A stretch of DNA of 52,402 bases, taken from contig JAJKJM010000047.1 of NCBI GenBank assembly GCA_021153985.1, positions 1 to 52,402 on the forward strand, given 5' to 3'. The translations under genes were made by a program, and so were the position numbers. This DNA comes from Polaromonas sp. GTDB taxonomy: Bacteria > Pseudomonadota > Gammaproteobacteria > Burkholderiales > Burkholderiaceae_C. Shown here piece by piece: positions 17,135 to 27,197 of the stretch (within the stretch, counting starts at the first letter, position 1; each line of letters begins with the position of its first letter). Under the pieces are notes generated by a model. That model was not told the DNA's origin and did not search any database. It was given only the letters and a program-made list of their open reading frames with translations.

Positions 17135-18076
17135 TCAGCCCCTCAACCGTGGGTTGACCACAAAATACGCCAAGTCGGCCAGCAGGTTGAGCAGGATGTA
17201 GACGCTGGAGGTAAACAGCACCACGCCCTGCACCACCGCATAGTCGCGGTTGAACACCGCGTCCACGATCAGTTTGCCGAAACCGGGAATCGAAAACACC
17301 TGCTCGGTCAACACCGCGCCGGACAGCAGCGTGCCGAATTCGAGTGCGCCCAGCGTGATGATGGGCGTGAGCGCGTTGCGCAGCGCATGCTTGAGGACTA
17401 CACGCCGCTCGGTCAGGCCCTTGGCGCGTGCGGTGCGTACGTAGTCGGCGTTGAGCACCTGCAGCATGGCGCTGCGCGTATGGCGCATCAACACTGCGGC
17501 GATGGCATTGCCCAGCACAAAGGCCGGCATGATCATGGCCGCCAGGTTGGCCCCGAGGTCTTCAAAAGGGCTGACGTAGCCTGAAGCCGGCAGCCAGCCC
17601 AGTTGCACCGAAAACACCAGGATCATCAAAATGCCCAGCCAGAAGTTGGGCGTGGACAGGCCCCACAACGCGATCACGTTGGCCAGGTAGTCCCAGGCAG
17701 AATCCTTGCCCACGGCCGAGACAATGCCGGCCGGAATGCCGATCAGCAGCGCGATGACCATGGCCATGGCCGCCAGCTGCAGCGTGACCGGCAGCTTCTC
17801 TTTGATCAAATCCAGCACCGGCTGCTGGATGCGCATCGATTCACCGAGGTCGCCGTGGAACACGCCGGAAATCCAATAGGCGTAGCGCACGGGCAGCGGC
17901 TCGTCGAGATGCATCTTCTTTTGCAGGTAGGCGATCACCTCGGGGTCCTGGTTTTCCCCGGCCAGGACCGACGCGGCATCACCGGGCAGCAATTGCTGCA
18001 GCCCGAAGATGATGACCGTGACGAAGAACACGGTCGGGATGATCGCGGCAAGCCGCTTGAGGAAGTACTGGAGCAT
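17135..18076 (-). CDS. Peptide/glutathione ABC transporter permease, DppB/GsiC type
   Basis: This is the first permease of the importer, 313 residues with six membrane helices. It begins with the family opening MLQYFLKRLAAIIPTVF and contains GDLGESMR. The EAA loop (TARAKGLTERRVVLKHALRN) docks the ATPase, and the protein ends in the DPR-like NPRLRG tail typical of DppB. It starts 21 bases after the binding-protein stop and nearly abuts the second permease. It is expected to pair with the DppC/GsiD-type protein and the two ATPases of the same operon. Confidence 0.95.
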   Translation of the reverse strand: MLQYFLKRLAAIIPTVFFVTVIIFGLQQLLPGDAASVLAGENQDPEVIAYLQKKMHLDEPLPVRYAYWISGVFHGDLGESMRIQQPVLDLIKEKLPVTLQLAAMAMVIALLIGIPAGIVSAVGKDSAWDYLANVIALWGLSTPNFWLGILMILVFSVQLGWLPASGYVSPFEDLGANLAAMIMPAFVLGNAIAAVLMRHTRSAMLQVLNADYVRTARAKGLTERRVVLKHALRNALTPIITLGALEFGTLLSGAVLTEQVFSIPGFGKLIVDAVFNRDYAVVQGVVLFTSSVYILLNLLADLAYFVVNPRLRG

Positions 18077-18097
18077 GTGGGTCGGGTGCGGCCTGCT

Positions 18098-19597
18098 TTA
18101 CATCTTCAAACCCTGGATGCGGACCAGCCCGTCAGGCACGGTTCGCATGCCGGTGATTTTCTTGTTGTAGGCCCAAAGCCAGTTGCGGTGGAAAAGGTAA
18201 ACAACAGGCTTGACCTTGTCTGCTTCAGCCGCCAGCGTGGCAAACACCTTGATGCGCCCGGCGGTGTCCAGTGTGTTGCGCGAGCGGTTCAGCAATTCGT
18301 CCCACTGCGGGCGGCATTCGCCGCTGTAGTTGAGCGGTTGTTTGCAGCCGTAGAAGCTGAAGAGGTTGCCGTCCGGGTCGGCGCGGCCGCTCCAGGCCAG
18401 CACGTAGGCGTCGAACTGGCCTTTGTCGGCCAGGTTCAATGAGGTCGCGAATTCGGTGGACTGGATCTTCACGTCAAAGCCGGCCTCCTTGGCCATGGCC
18501 TGCACCACCTGTGCCACGCGCTGCGCATCAGAAGTGGTGGGCGTCATCAGTGTGAAGGTCGGGTTGGGTACACCGGCTTCTTTCAGCAGCTGTTTGGCAC
18601 GCGCGATGTCGCGCTTGGGAATGGGGACGTTCTTCGCGTAGAAGCTGTTGGCGGGCGGCACCCACTGGTTGCCCGGCGTGGCTTCGCCGTCCATCGCGAC
18701 CTGCACGATGCCGGCACGGTCCAGCGAGAGCTCAAAAGCCTCGCGCACGCGCGGGTCGCGGCCCAGCGGGTTCTTCTGGGCCTGGTCGCTCTTGCCGGTG
18801 TTGATGGTGATGCCCTGGTAGCCCAACTCGGTGATGCGCGAGAAGGAGAGTTTTTTGTCGGCCTTGATGGAAGCGATGTCGGATGGCGCCACGCGCTCGA
18901 TGAAGTCGAGCTGGCCGGAGCGCAGGTTGGCCAGACGCACCGTGGCGTCGACGATGGGCAGGAAGATGACCTTGTCGAAATGGATGTTGGCCTTGTCCCA
19001 GTAACCGGCATAGCGTTCCAGCACGATGCGGTCCTGCGCCACGCGCTCGGTGAATTTGAAGGGACCCGAGCACACCGGCCTGGTGCCGAAGTTGGTGGGC
19101 GCGGCCTGCGCCGCCTTGGGCGAAACCATCATGCCGGCGCGGTCAGCCAGCACGCTGAGCAGCGGGGAGAAGGGCGCGCTGAGGTTGATTTTTACCGTGA
19201 GGTCGTCGATGACATCCACCGTGGTGACCGGCGCCAATTCGCCGCGGCGATTCGAGCCCGCGAGGGTTTTGTGGCGGTCAATGTTGAACTTCACGGCGGC
19301 CGCGTCGAACTTCTCGCCGTCATGGAAAGTCACGCCGCTGCGCAGCTTCATGGTCAGCGCCTTGTTGTCGGCCGACCATTGATAAGACGTGGCCAGCTGC
19401 GGCACGATGTTGAGTTTTTCATCGATGTCGACCAATTTGTCGCACAGTGAAGAAAACACAATGCGGCTCACGAAGCTGCGCGCCAGCGTCGGGTCCAGCA
19501 CGTCCGGGTCTTCGGCCAGGCCGATGCGCAAGGTTTGGGCCTGCGCCAGACAGGCGGTGGCGGCCAGCGTCAGGGCCAGCATGAATTTCTTGCTCAT
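18098..19597 (-). CDS. Periplasmic peptide/glutathione-binding protein (SBP family 5)
   Basis: This is a 499-residue extracytoplasmic solute-binding protein of the DppA/OppA/GsiB class. A Sec signal (MSKKFMLALTLAATACLAQA) is cleaved after AQA, and the mature protein starts QTLRIGLAEDPDVLDP. Landmarks of the family include LVDIDEKLNIVPQLATSYQW, LRSGVTFHDGEKFDA, and the second-lobe motif NPLGRDPRVREAFELSLDR. The start at 19597 is preceded by GGAAG at normal spacing. The same frame remains open upstream through a TTGCGG microsatellite that would encode an Ala-Thr run, but the signal peptide makes that start unlikely. The 115-base gap between this gene and the upstream ATPase gene is unusually long for the operon and may hold a separate promoter. 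Confidence 0.95.
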   Translation of the reverse strand: MSKKFMLALTLAATACLAQAQTLRIGLAEDPDVLDPTLARSFVSRIVFSSLCDKLVDIDEKLNIVPQLATSYQWSADNKALTMKLRSGVTFHDGEKFDAAAVKFNIDRHKTLAGSNRRGELAPVTTVDVIDDLTVKINLSAPFSPLLSVLADRAGMMVSPKAAQAAPTNFGTRPVCSGPFKFTERVAQDRIVLERYAGYWDKANIHFDKVIFLPIVDATVRLANLRSGQLDFIERVAPSDIASIKADKKLSFSRITELGYQGITINTGKSDQAQKNPLGRDPRVREAFELSLDRAGIVQVAMDGEATPGNQWVPPANSFYAKNVPIPKRDIARAKQLLKEAGVPNPTFTLMTPTTSDAQRVAQVVQAMAKEAGFDVKIQSTEFATSLNLADKGQFDAYVLAWSGRADPDGNLFSFYGCKQPLNYSGECRPQWDELLNRSRNTLDTAGRIKVFATLAAEADKVKPVVYLFHRNWLWAYNKKITGMRTVPDGLVRIQGLKM

Positions 19598-19620
19598 GGT
19601 TCTTCCTTCACGGTTATCGA

Positions 19621-19654
19621 TTGCGGTTGCGGTTGCGGTTGCGGTTGCGGTTGC
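19621..19654. repeat. Hexanucleotide microsatellite (TTGCGG)5.7 in the binding-protein leader
   Basis: There are five perfect TTGCGG units plus TTGC, starting 24 bases upstream of the binding-protein start codon, in the gap after the ATPase gene. On the mRNA strand the unit is CCGCAA. A six-base unit keeps any reading frame, so copy-number change would alter spacing or leader structure rather than coding frame. Confidence 0.9.
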
Positions 19655-19712
19655 TTGAATGGTTGCCTTGCGCCGGGGATTGCTGGGGTACGGTTCAACA
19701 TGGTGGTCTCCA

Positions 19713-20770
19713 TCAGGCCGGCTGTGCATGAAAGGCCGCCTGGAGCCGCAGCAGTCTTTCGTTCACGACGGCGCCGCCGGTGATGCCGGCGGGCGCCTTG
19801 ATCTCTTCCCAGAAATGGCAGGCCACGGCGTGGCCGTCCTGCAAACGCAGTGCGGGAACTTCCTCTGCGCAGCGTTCACGCGCATAGGGGCAGCGTGTCC
19901 TGAAGCGGCAGCCTGAAGGCGGGGTGATGGGGTTGGGCACATCGCCCTGCAGCAGCGTGCGCTCACGTTTGAGGCCCGGCTCCGGCACCGGAATCGCCGA
20001 CAGCAGGGCTTGTGTATAGGGGTGGCGGGGCTGCGCGAACAGGCTCTGCTTGTCGGCGTATTCGACGATCTGCCCGAGGTACATGACGGCGACGTGCGAA
20101 GCGATGTGCTTGACCACCGCGAGGTCGTGCGCGATGAACACATACGCCAGGCCCAGCCTGCGCTGCAAATCCTGCAGCAAGTTGACGACCTGTGCCTGGA
20201 TGGACACGTCCAGCGCCGACACCGCCTCGTCACAGACGATGAGCCGCGGCTCGACCGCCAGCGCGCGTGCAATGCCGATGCGCTGGCGCTGGCCGCCTGA
20301 AAATTCATGCGGGTAGCGCTGCAGGTATTGCGGCGCCAGGCCCACCAGGTCCAGCAGCTCGGCGGCGCGCTCGCGGTGCCGGCCGCGCGCCAGGCCGTGC
20401 AGGGCCAGGGGCTCGGTCAACGCCTGCTCTACCGTCATGCGCGGGTTCAGCGATGAATAGGGGTCCTGGAAAATCATCTGCAGCTCGCGGCGTTTGGCGC
20501 GCAGGCGGCCGGCCGGCAAGGCCATCAGGTCTTCGCCGTCAAACCAGACCTGGCCCGAAGTCGCGTCCAGCAGCCGCAGCACCAGCCGGCCTACGGTGGA
20601 TTTGCCGCAACCCGATTCACCGACCAGCGCCATGGTTTCGCCGGCGTTGAGTTCGAAGTTCAGCCCGTCGACCGCGTGCACGACGGCTTTGGAGCGGCTG
20701 AACAGGTGCGAGCGCACCGGAAAGTGTTTGACGAGGTTTTCGACCCTCAGCAAGGGGACGGTATGCGCGC

Positions 20771-20774
<4 letters not shown>
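19713..20774 (-). CDS. Peptide ABC transporter ATP-binding protein, DppF/OppF type
   Basis: This is a cytoplasmic ATPase that powers the importer, 353 residues. Walker [10 protein letters not shown] is at 52-60, the ABC signature is in [15 protein letters not shown], Walker B is in [12 protein letters not shown], and the switch His is in FIAHDLAVV. The C-terminal oligopeptide-transporter domain contains the [14 protein letters not shown] cysteine cluster, which in related proteins can hold an iron-sulphur cluster. The start overlaps the stop of the other ATPase gene by four bases (ATGA), implying coupled translation and equal amounts of the two subunits. Confidence 0.95.
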
Positions 20775-21789
<1,015 letters not shown>

Positions 21790-21793
<4 letters not shown>

Positions 21794-22509
21794 TCGGCGG
21801 CTCCGCTGCGACCGGCATGAAAGCGCGTGATCTCAGCCTCGATCACCGCGCGGTCGGTGATGCCCGCCGGGTTGCGGCGCGAGGGCAGGCAGGTGGTGAA
21901 GGGCTGGTAGCGCTCCAGGCTTTTCTCGTAGAGGCGATGCAACTCCTTGATGGGTTCTGCGTGGTCGTCTACCCGGATATCCAGCGCGCAATAGTCTTCG
22001 GTGGTGTAAGTCAAAAGAGCCGCGGCCTGCTTGCCGCGCTTGTCGCCGCCTGCGGCTTCGCCGGCTGCCAGCGCAACGATCAGGCGTTCGGCAAAGGGGA
22101 GGCTGGTGTTGGCTTCATAAGCCCGGGCCGTGGCTTCAATCACCTGCGGGCCGGCCAGCATATTGCCCGCAACGGAGTAGCCCTCACCGGCCGTGTGCCC
22201 GCACCAGTCAATGCAGGCGCTGCCGGTGTACGCAGCGGCCTGGCCGTTCAAACCTATCAGGTGCAACTGGCGATGGTCACGGCCTTCGTCAGCCGCGGTC
22301 AGGTGTTCAATGATGGCGACGGGCGCCATGCCCTGGGCAAGATTGTCCAGGCCCGGCGCGGCATACAGCGGATTGAGAAGCGCCTGTGTGGCGAGCGCGC
22401 CCACGCCACTGCGGGCATGTGGGCACAGTGCACCCACCGCAAAAAATTTGCTGGCTACCGCCACGCCAAACGCGCCCGATGAATCGCGCGCGATGAGGGA
22501 CCAGGTCAT
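21790..22509 (-). CDS. DUF1028 family protein (putative Ntn-hydrolase-like)
   Basis: This 239-residue cytoplasmic protein of the DUF1028 family is related in fold to N-terminal nucleophile hydrolases; its biochemical role is not established. Typical family segments are TWSLIARDSSGAFGVAVASKFF at the N-terminus, GVGALATQALLNPLYG-like (here LLNPLYAAPGL), the AYTGSACIDWCGH stretch, and GYSVAGNMLAGPQV. It is the first gene of the ABC/ggt operon and its stop overlaps the ATPase start (ATGA). The position parallels iaaA (an isoaspartyl peptidase, also Ntn-type) at the head of the E. coli gsi operon, so a peptide-hydrolysing role is a reasonable inference. Confidence 0.9.
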
Positions 22510-22723
22510 GTATCAAGCTTTCAGCAGCTGCGCCCTTGGTCAGGCGTCTGGCGTGCTCCCCGAAACAGAAACCGCATTGGCGCGACCTCCGTCTTGCAAC
22601 GGACGACGCATGAATCATGCCATCCACCGGCAGCCCCGCGTCTGTGCGAACCTGCCAGCCAACCGGAGTCTATTCCATCTTGACCTTGCGCGTCGGTCCC
22701 CCTGGCCGGCCGTTCACCGGGGG

Positions 22724-22858
22724 TTAACCCGCTACGGTTTTTGTAGCGGCTTCGCGCTTGCGCACCGTGGTCACGTTCTCGCGGGCGAAGCCCCAGTTGT
22801 CGGTGTCGACCTCGTCGATGATCACAAACGTAGTGGCCGGGTTCTTGTTCAGCACCTT
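22724..22858 (-). pseudogene. Remnant of a 4-oxalocrotonate tautomerase-family gene (C-terminal part only)
   Basis: On the minus strand a short open stretch reads VLNKNPATTFVIIDEVDTDN and then WGFARENVTTVRKRE. This matches the second half of the small tautomerase family, whose members are about 60-80 residues. An in-frame TAG (22859-22861) stands two codons before the match, so no N-terminal Pro1 catalytic residue or start codon is left. The remnant ends at TAA 22724-22726. It lies in the gap between the TctC-type gene and the DUF1028 operon. The surrounding sequence (22510-22723 and 22859-22898) shows no other gene. Confidence 0.8.
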
Positions 22859-22898
22859 CTACAACCTGCAACTTCGGCGGCCTTGAACCGCCCCCGGG

Positions 22899-23858
22899 CT
22901 ATTCGACCTTGGCGCCCGAGGCTTTCACCACTTCCGCCATGCGCTTGTAGTCGACGGCCAGCAGCCTGGCGAAGTCGGCATTGTTCATCGCCAGTGGCTC
23001 AATGCCCTGCTTGTCGAGGCGATCCAGCACCACCGGGTCTTTGAGTACTTTGGCCATGGCTGCATTGACGCGGTTGATCTCGGCTGGCGGTGTTGCAGCG
23101 GGGCCCAGCAAACCGAACCATGAATCAAACTGGTAACCGGGCAGGCCGCTTTCGGCGATGGTGGGTACGTCGGGCAGGTATTTGGAGCGCTTGGGTGAGG
23201 TCACGCCGATCAGGCGGATACGGCTGTCTTTGGCAAAGGCCAGCGCGCCAATGCTGGCGGCAATCACGGCATGTGCACGGCCCGAGATCACTTCGTTAAT
23301 CGCCTCGCCCGTGGCCTTGAGCGGCACATGCACCACGTCGATGCCGGCCAGGCCGTTGAAGTAGGCCATCGAAAGGTGCGTGGCGCTGCCGATACCGGCG
23401 GTGGCGTAGTTCAGCTTGCCGGGGTTGGCCTTGGCGTAGCGGATGTACTCGGCAGCGGTCTTGGCCGGCACCTCGGGGTGGATCATCAGCACGTAGTCGG
23501 CCGTGCCGATGTGCGCCATGGGAGCGAAGTCTTTTTGCGGATCGTAAGCAAGCTTGGTGTAGAGCGTGCCGGCGATGTTGTGGCTGGCAGCGCCCAGCAC
23601 CATGGCGCCGCTGTCGGGTGCCGACTTGGCGACGTAACCCGTGCCCACGGTGCCACCCGCGCCGGGCCGGTTTTCGATGATGACGGTCTGGCCCAGCGCA
23701 AGGCCGAGTTCGGTGGACATGGCGCGCGCCAGCAAGTCCTGTACGCCGCCCGGCGCAAAAGGCACCACGATGCGTGCGATCTTGGGATTGGCCTGCGCCA
23801 TAGCGCCACCCGCGGCAAGTGCCAGGCCGGTGCCCAGGAAATCTCTGCGTTGCATCAT
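22899..23858 (-). CDS. Bug/TctC-family tripartite tricarboxylate-type solute-binding protein
   Basis: This is a periplasmic binding protein of the Bug family, 319 residues, greatly expanded in Burkholderiales. The ligands are usually carboxylates, amino acids or other small acids. The N-terminus has a twin-arginine-like start (MMQRRDFLGTG) and a cleavage region GGAMAQA. Diagnostic segments are IVVPFAPGGVQDLLAR, ENRPGAGGTVGTGYVAKS, the DVPTIAESGLPGY motif and a terminal AEVVKASG. It lies 42 bases downstream of the M20 deacetylase gene on the same strand, so the two are probably one transcript. No TctA/TctB membrane genes are present, which is common for orphan Bug proteins. Two adjacent ATGs (23858, 23855) are possible starts. 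Confidence 0.94.
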   Translation of the reverse strand: MMQRRDFLGTGLALAAGGAMAQANPKIARIVVPFAPGGVQDLLARAMSTELGLALGQTVIIENRPGAGGTVGTGYVAKSAPDSGAMVLGAASHNIAGTLYTKLAYDPQKDFAPMAHIGTADYVLMIHPEVPAKTAAEYIRYAKANPGKLNYATAGIGSATHLSMAYFNGLAGIDVVHVPLKATGEAINEVISGRAHAVIAASIGALAFAKDSRIRLIGVTSPKRSKYLPDVPTIAESGLPGYQFDSWFGLLGPAATPPAEINRVNAAMAKVLKDPVVLDRLDKQGIEPLAMNNADFARLLAVDYKRMAEVVKASGAKVE

Positions 23859-23900
23859 GAATGTTCTTTCGGTAGAGGTGGTGTTGTTATTACGTGGCGT

Positions 23901-25121
23901 TCAATTCACGCAGATTTCGTCGGCTAGTCGGCGCATAAAGCGTTCGCACCAGGCCAGTTGCTCGAGCGTGACCCATTCGTTGGGCTGGTGTGCCTGCGCG
24001 ATGTGGCCGGGGCCGCACACGATGGTCGGCACACCGACCTGATGGAACAATGCAGCTTCCGTGCCAAAAGAGACTTTGCCGGCACCGGAGCTTGCGTCCA
24101 CGTCTGCGCACTTGAAACACAGCTGCGCGATTTCGCTGTCGGCGTCCGTCGCAAAGCCGGGCAATACCGAATTGAGCTTGTGGGTGATGCCGGTGTCGGC
24201 AGCCACTGCCTGCATGGCGGGCACCAGGCTGTCGGCAAAGGTCTTGGCCTCATTGAACAACTCGACCGGTGAGTTCATGTGGTGGTGGCGGATTTCCCAG
24301 GTCACATCGCAGTCGCGCGGGATGATGTTGAGCGCGGTGCCGCCGGCGATCACGCCGGTGTGGATGGTGGTGTGGGGTACGTCGTAGACCGGGTCGAACG
24401 GGCCTTCCTTGACCAGGCGCTTGTGCATGGACTTGAGATGGGCGACGAACTCGCAGGCGATCTCTACCGCGTTGACGCCCTGCGGCGTGAGCGAGGAGTG
24501 CGCCTCAAAACCACGTACCGAGGTCTTGTACGCATGCTTGCCTTTGTGCGCAATCACCACCTGCATGCCGGTGGGCTCGCCCACGATGCAGCCGGCGGGC
24601 TTGTAGCCCTGGTCCACCATGTCGGCGATCAGGCGGCGCACGCCGATGCAGCCGACTTCCTCGTCATAGCTGAAGGCCAGGTGCACCGGGCGTTTGAGTT
24701 TGCGCTTGAGCAGCTCGGGCACCATCATCAGTGCGGTGGCGCCGTAGCTCTTCATGTCGGTCACGCCGCGGCCGTAAAGCTTGTCGCCAATCACCTGCGC
24801 CTTGAATGGGTCGGTGTCCCAGGGCTGGCCATCGACCGGCACCACATCGGTGTGGCCCGACAGCACCAAGCCGCCCACTTTGGTTTCGCCGTTTTCTGCG
24901 GGCAGGGTGGCCCACAGGTTGGCCTTCTTGCCGCTGTCATCGTAAGTGCGCCGGCATTCAATACCCAGCGCTTCAAGCTGCGCCTGCGTCCAGTCGAGGA
25001 GGGGCAGGTTGCTGTCGCGTGAGACGGAGGCGAAGGACACCCATTTTTCAATGAGCGGCAAGGCGGTGAGGTCGGCAGCCAGGACGGACTGCGCAGCTGC
25101 AGGATTGAGTGGGGCGTTCAT
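23901..25121 (-). CDS. argE: M20-family acetylornithine deacetylase (ArgE-like)
   Basis: This is a zinc-dependent amidohydrolase, 406 residues; ArgE converts N-acetylornithine to ornithine. Metal and catalytic residues are visible: His90 and Asp92 in LSGHTDVVPVDG, bridging Asp122 in GVTDMKSYG, the catalytic Glu-Glu at 154-155 in YDEEVGC, GEPT for the next ligand, and the late His in GPGHIAQAH. The ATG at 25121 gives the normal family N-terminus; the frame stays open another 105 codons upstream without homology. The downstream partner is a Bug-type binding protein rather than other arginine genes. Hydrolysis of an imported N-acyl amino acid is therefore an alternative to arginine synthesis. 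Confidence 0.88.
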   Translation of the reverse strand: MNAPLNPAAAQSVLAADLTALPLIEKWVSFASVSRDSNLPLLDWTQAQLEALGIECRRTYDDSGKKANLWATLPAENGETKVGGLVLSGHTDVVPVDGQPWDTDPFKAQVIGDKLYGRGVTDMKSYGATALMMVPELLKRKLKRPVHLAFSYDEEVGCIGVRRLIADMVDQGYKPAGCIVGEPTGMQVVIAHKGKHAYKTSVRGFEAHSSLTPQGVNAVEIACEFVAHLKSMHKRLVKEGPFDPVYDVPHTTIHTGVIAGGTALNIIPRDCDVTWEIRHHHMNSPVELFNEAKTFADSLVPAMQAVAADTGITHKLNSVLPGFATDADSEIAQLCFKCADVDASSGAGKVSFGTEAALFHQVGVPTIVCGPGHIAQAHQPNEWVTLEQLAWCERFMRRLADEICVN

Positions 25122-25296
25122 AGAACCTTCTGGAGGGAGGGCCGTGGGGCCTTTTGCAAAGTTACGGCCAGGTGACGAAGAAGCAGCCTGGAAATTGTAG
25201 GGCAGGCTGCTTTTTTTTGCGCGAGCGCACAAGCTCCCGTTCCCCAGGTAGGCTGCCCGGGGTGTATGAACCAGGGCATGACGTCCGCTGAGGTCC

Positions 25297-25854
25297 TTAG
25301 CGCATGCAGGGCGCGGGGCGTGACAAAGCGGATGCAGTGGGTGTCCTGGAGGTTTTTTGGTTGAGCCACTCCAGGCGTGCTTTCGCGATGCTGCTTCCTT
25401 GCGCTGCGGCGCGCGCGTAGTACCCGCTCGCCACATTGGAGTCCACTGACGCTGGCGAAAAGCCGAATTCCCGCATCAAGCCCATCACTGTCAGCCCGAA
25501 AGTTTCATCGCGCTGGGCGGCCGCCTGGTAGGCGTAAATAAAGTCCTCGGCCTGGTGCACACCGATGCGCCAGCATTTGCTTTCAAACGTCGACACAAGC
25601 GCCTCCTGCGCCTTGACGTTGCCAGCCCGGGCCGACTCAAGCAGGCTGGACAGCGCCGACGCGTGGTCGCCTGCGGAATACTGCTGTTGCGCAAGTACGC
25701 GCTCCTTCTCCCCGGCCGGGGGCTGGCTGCTTGTTGGCACCTGCGCGTCCTGCGTTTGCCGCGCAATGCCGCACCCGGCTAGCAGGCCTGCCACGGCCAA
25801 GGCAAAAGCGGCACAGAAAATTTGCGCTTCGCAGGTGCGCGAGTGGCTTGTCAT
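25297..25854 (-). CDS. Putative lipoprotein with a Sel1-like repeat (unrecognised)
   Basis: This is a 185-residue exported protein. The signal ends in AGLLAGC, a lipobox, so it is probably membrane-anchored in the periplasm. The mature part contains helical, Ala-rich segments. Towards the end, SGYYARAAAQGSSIAKARLEWL resembles the second half of a Sel1 (TPR-like) repeat. I chose the ATG at 25854, directly before the positively charged signal; an ATG at 25878 would add MQPWSRNP. It is the third gene of a same-strand trio, 36 bases after the previous stop. No enzyme motif is seen, and function is unknown. Confidence 0.72.
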   Translation of the reverse strand: MTSHSRTCEAQIFCAAFALAVAGLLAGCGIARQTQDAQVPTSSQPPAGEKERVLAQQQYSAGDHASALSSLLESARAGNVKAQEALVSTFESKCWRIGVHQAEDFIYAYQAAAQRDETFGLTVMGLMREFGFSPASVDSNVASGYYARAAAQGSSIAKARLEWLNQKTSRTPTASALSRPAPCMR

Positions 25855-25890
25855 TGGGTTTCGGGACCAGGGTTGCATGGGCGTGCGATG

Positions 25891-26439
25891 TCAGTTGCGC
25901 ACGGTTTCCGACCAGAGCTCTGGGGCCGGGTCTTCAAGCGTTGCCGGAAAGCGCGGCAGGAGCCTGAACCGCAATTGCTCGCCGGCGGGAACGTCCACCA
26001 CCAGAACCGGCGTTGTGAGCAGGCGCGCAGACTCCCGGCTTAGCACTGTGCCCCGAATGGGTTGACGGTCACCATGGTCCAGGATGAAGCACTGCCCCGA
26101 GCTGGGGCGGGCATCCTTGTCCCCCAGATCTTCGTGGGGATGACGCGCCGAAACGACGCTGGCGCTACCCTTGGCCCAGCGCACTTCGAAGGGGCTGAAA
26201 ACCCGGCGAACCAAAAAGGGCCCCTGGCGCTGAAAAACCTCCACCAAAGGCTTGTCTTCGCAACGCTCCTTTGCCGCAGGCATGTACGTATACATCCGCA
26301 GCTCTACAGGAACCAGCTTGAACTGCGCAGCCGAATCTTGTGCCTGTGCCGACGGCTGCCCGATGGCGCTGACCAGGGCGATGCCCGTCAACAGAAGATA
26401 TTGGCGCCCGGCACGAAAAAACGGGTTAAAGCAGTTCAT
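25891..26439 (-). CDS. Exported protein of unknown function, middle gene of a trio
   Basis: This is a 182-residue protein with a Sec signal (hydrophobic YLLLTGIALVSAIG, likely cleavage after SAQA). The mature part is beta-rich in appearance, with two Cys (AKERCEDKP and SGQCFILDHGD) that could form a disulphide. It ends in an ELWSETVRN tail. Its ATG overlaps the stop of the upstream gene by four bases (ATGA at 26436-26439), so translation is coupled. I recognise no family. The frame is open further upstream but that stretch overlaps the neighbouring gene. Confidence 0.72.
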   Translation of the reverse strand: MNCFNPFFRAGRQYLLLTGIALVSAIGQPSAQAQDSAAQFKLVPVELRMYTYMPAAKERCEDKPLVEVFQRQGPFLVRRVFSPFEVRWAKGSASVVSARHPHEDLGDKDARPSSGQCFILDHGDRQPIRGTVLSRESARLLTTPVLVVDVPAGEQLRFRLLPRFPATLEDPAPELWSETVRN

Positions 26440-26948
26440 TGTTTTGCCTCGTGCAAGGAGGATTCCGCAGAAGGGTGTGAGGCTTGCAGCCGGCTGGACG
26501 CCTCGGCCTGAAGGGCGCCCAGTTCGCGGGCACTCAACAAGGTGTTTGCCAGAGAAGTGACCAAGGGCCGGCAATGGCCTTGCAGCAGTTCGTCGACTTG
26601 CGTAAGACCTTGCGTATCCAGCTCTTGGCGGAGCCGGCTCTGCCAGCGCGAGATCATCAGCGGTGCCAGGTCTTTTTCTACCTGTTTGGAGGCAATGGCC
26701 CGCGCTTGCAGAGAAAGCGCAAGCGACTGCTGCACCTGCCCCACGATTGCCTGGCGTCTGGCGCCTGGTTCCGGCTGCGCCTTCAGCGAATCCGACGCCC
26801 AGGATGCCACCGCGCTCCAGGCTCCGGCGCAAATATGCACCTGGCGCTCTGGGTGCGCTTGCAGGAACTCAGCGACCAACGGTGTCGGATCGGCAAGCGC
26901 TTTAGAGGCCGCAAATATCGCGGCGGAGAGAGCAAAAAATATGCGCAT
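26436..26948 (-). CDS. Exported helical protein of unknown function, first gene of a trio
   Basis: This is a 170-residue periplasmic protein. A short signal (MRIFFALSAAIFAASKALA) ends in ALA. The remainder is rich in Ala, Gln, Leu and Arg and predicted helical, with one Cys in the HICAGAW segment and another in LLQGHCRPLV. It overlaps the next gene by four bases and starts the trio 26948 to 25297. No known domain is recognised. Confidence 0.7.
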   Translation of the reverse strand: MRIFFALSAAIFAASKALADPTPLVAEFLQAHPERQVHICAGAWSAVASWASDSLKAQPEPGARRQAIVGQVQQSLALSLQARAIASKQVEKDLAPLMISRWQSRLRQELDTQGLTQVDELLQGHCRPLVTSLANTLLSARELGALQAEASSRLQASHPSAESSLHEAKQ

Positions 26949-27197
26949 AGAAAGATTTCGGAAATGCGGCCGGTTGGTTAAACGATTCTGATCGGTCAGA
27001 CGGCATCAAGCGATGGCTCGCCCTGCACTTGACGAATGATAGGCCCTGGCCTGTGGCGCAGGACTACCCCGGTCGTGGAATATCCACCGGAGATTGCGGC
27101 CCCAAAGCAGCCGCGGCCGAACCCGGCGAGAATGCGTCTGGCCCGCAGCTGTGCGCTGCCGTCCCGGCCGTCCATCCATCACAGAAAGCATTTCCCC

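Noticed and set aside
19598..19729. N-terminal extension of the binding protein through the TTGCGG repeat (Ala-Thr run)
   Set aside because: It would place 44 residues before a clean Sec signal and overlap the end of the upstream ATPase gene; the 19597 start has a good ribosome-binding site.
22521..22871. Minus-strand open frame of 116 codons in the gap before the DUF1028 gene
   Set aside because: The frame reads across the tautomerase remnant out of phase and has no protein-like features; the remnant in another frame explains the sequence better.
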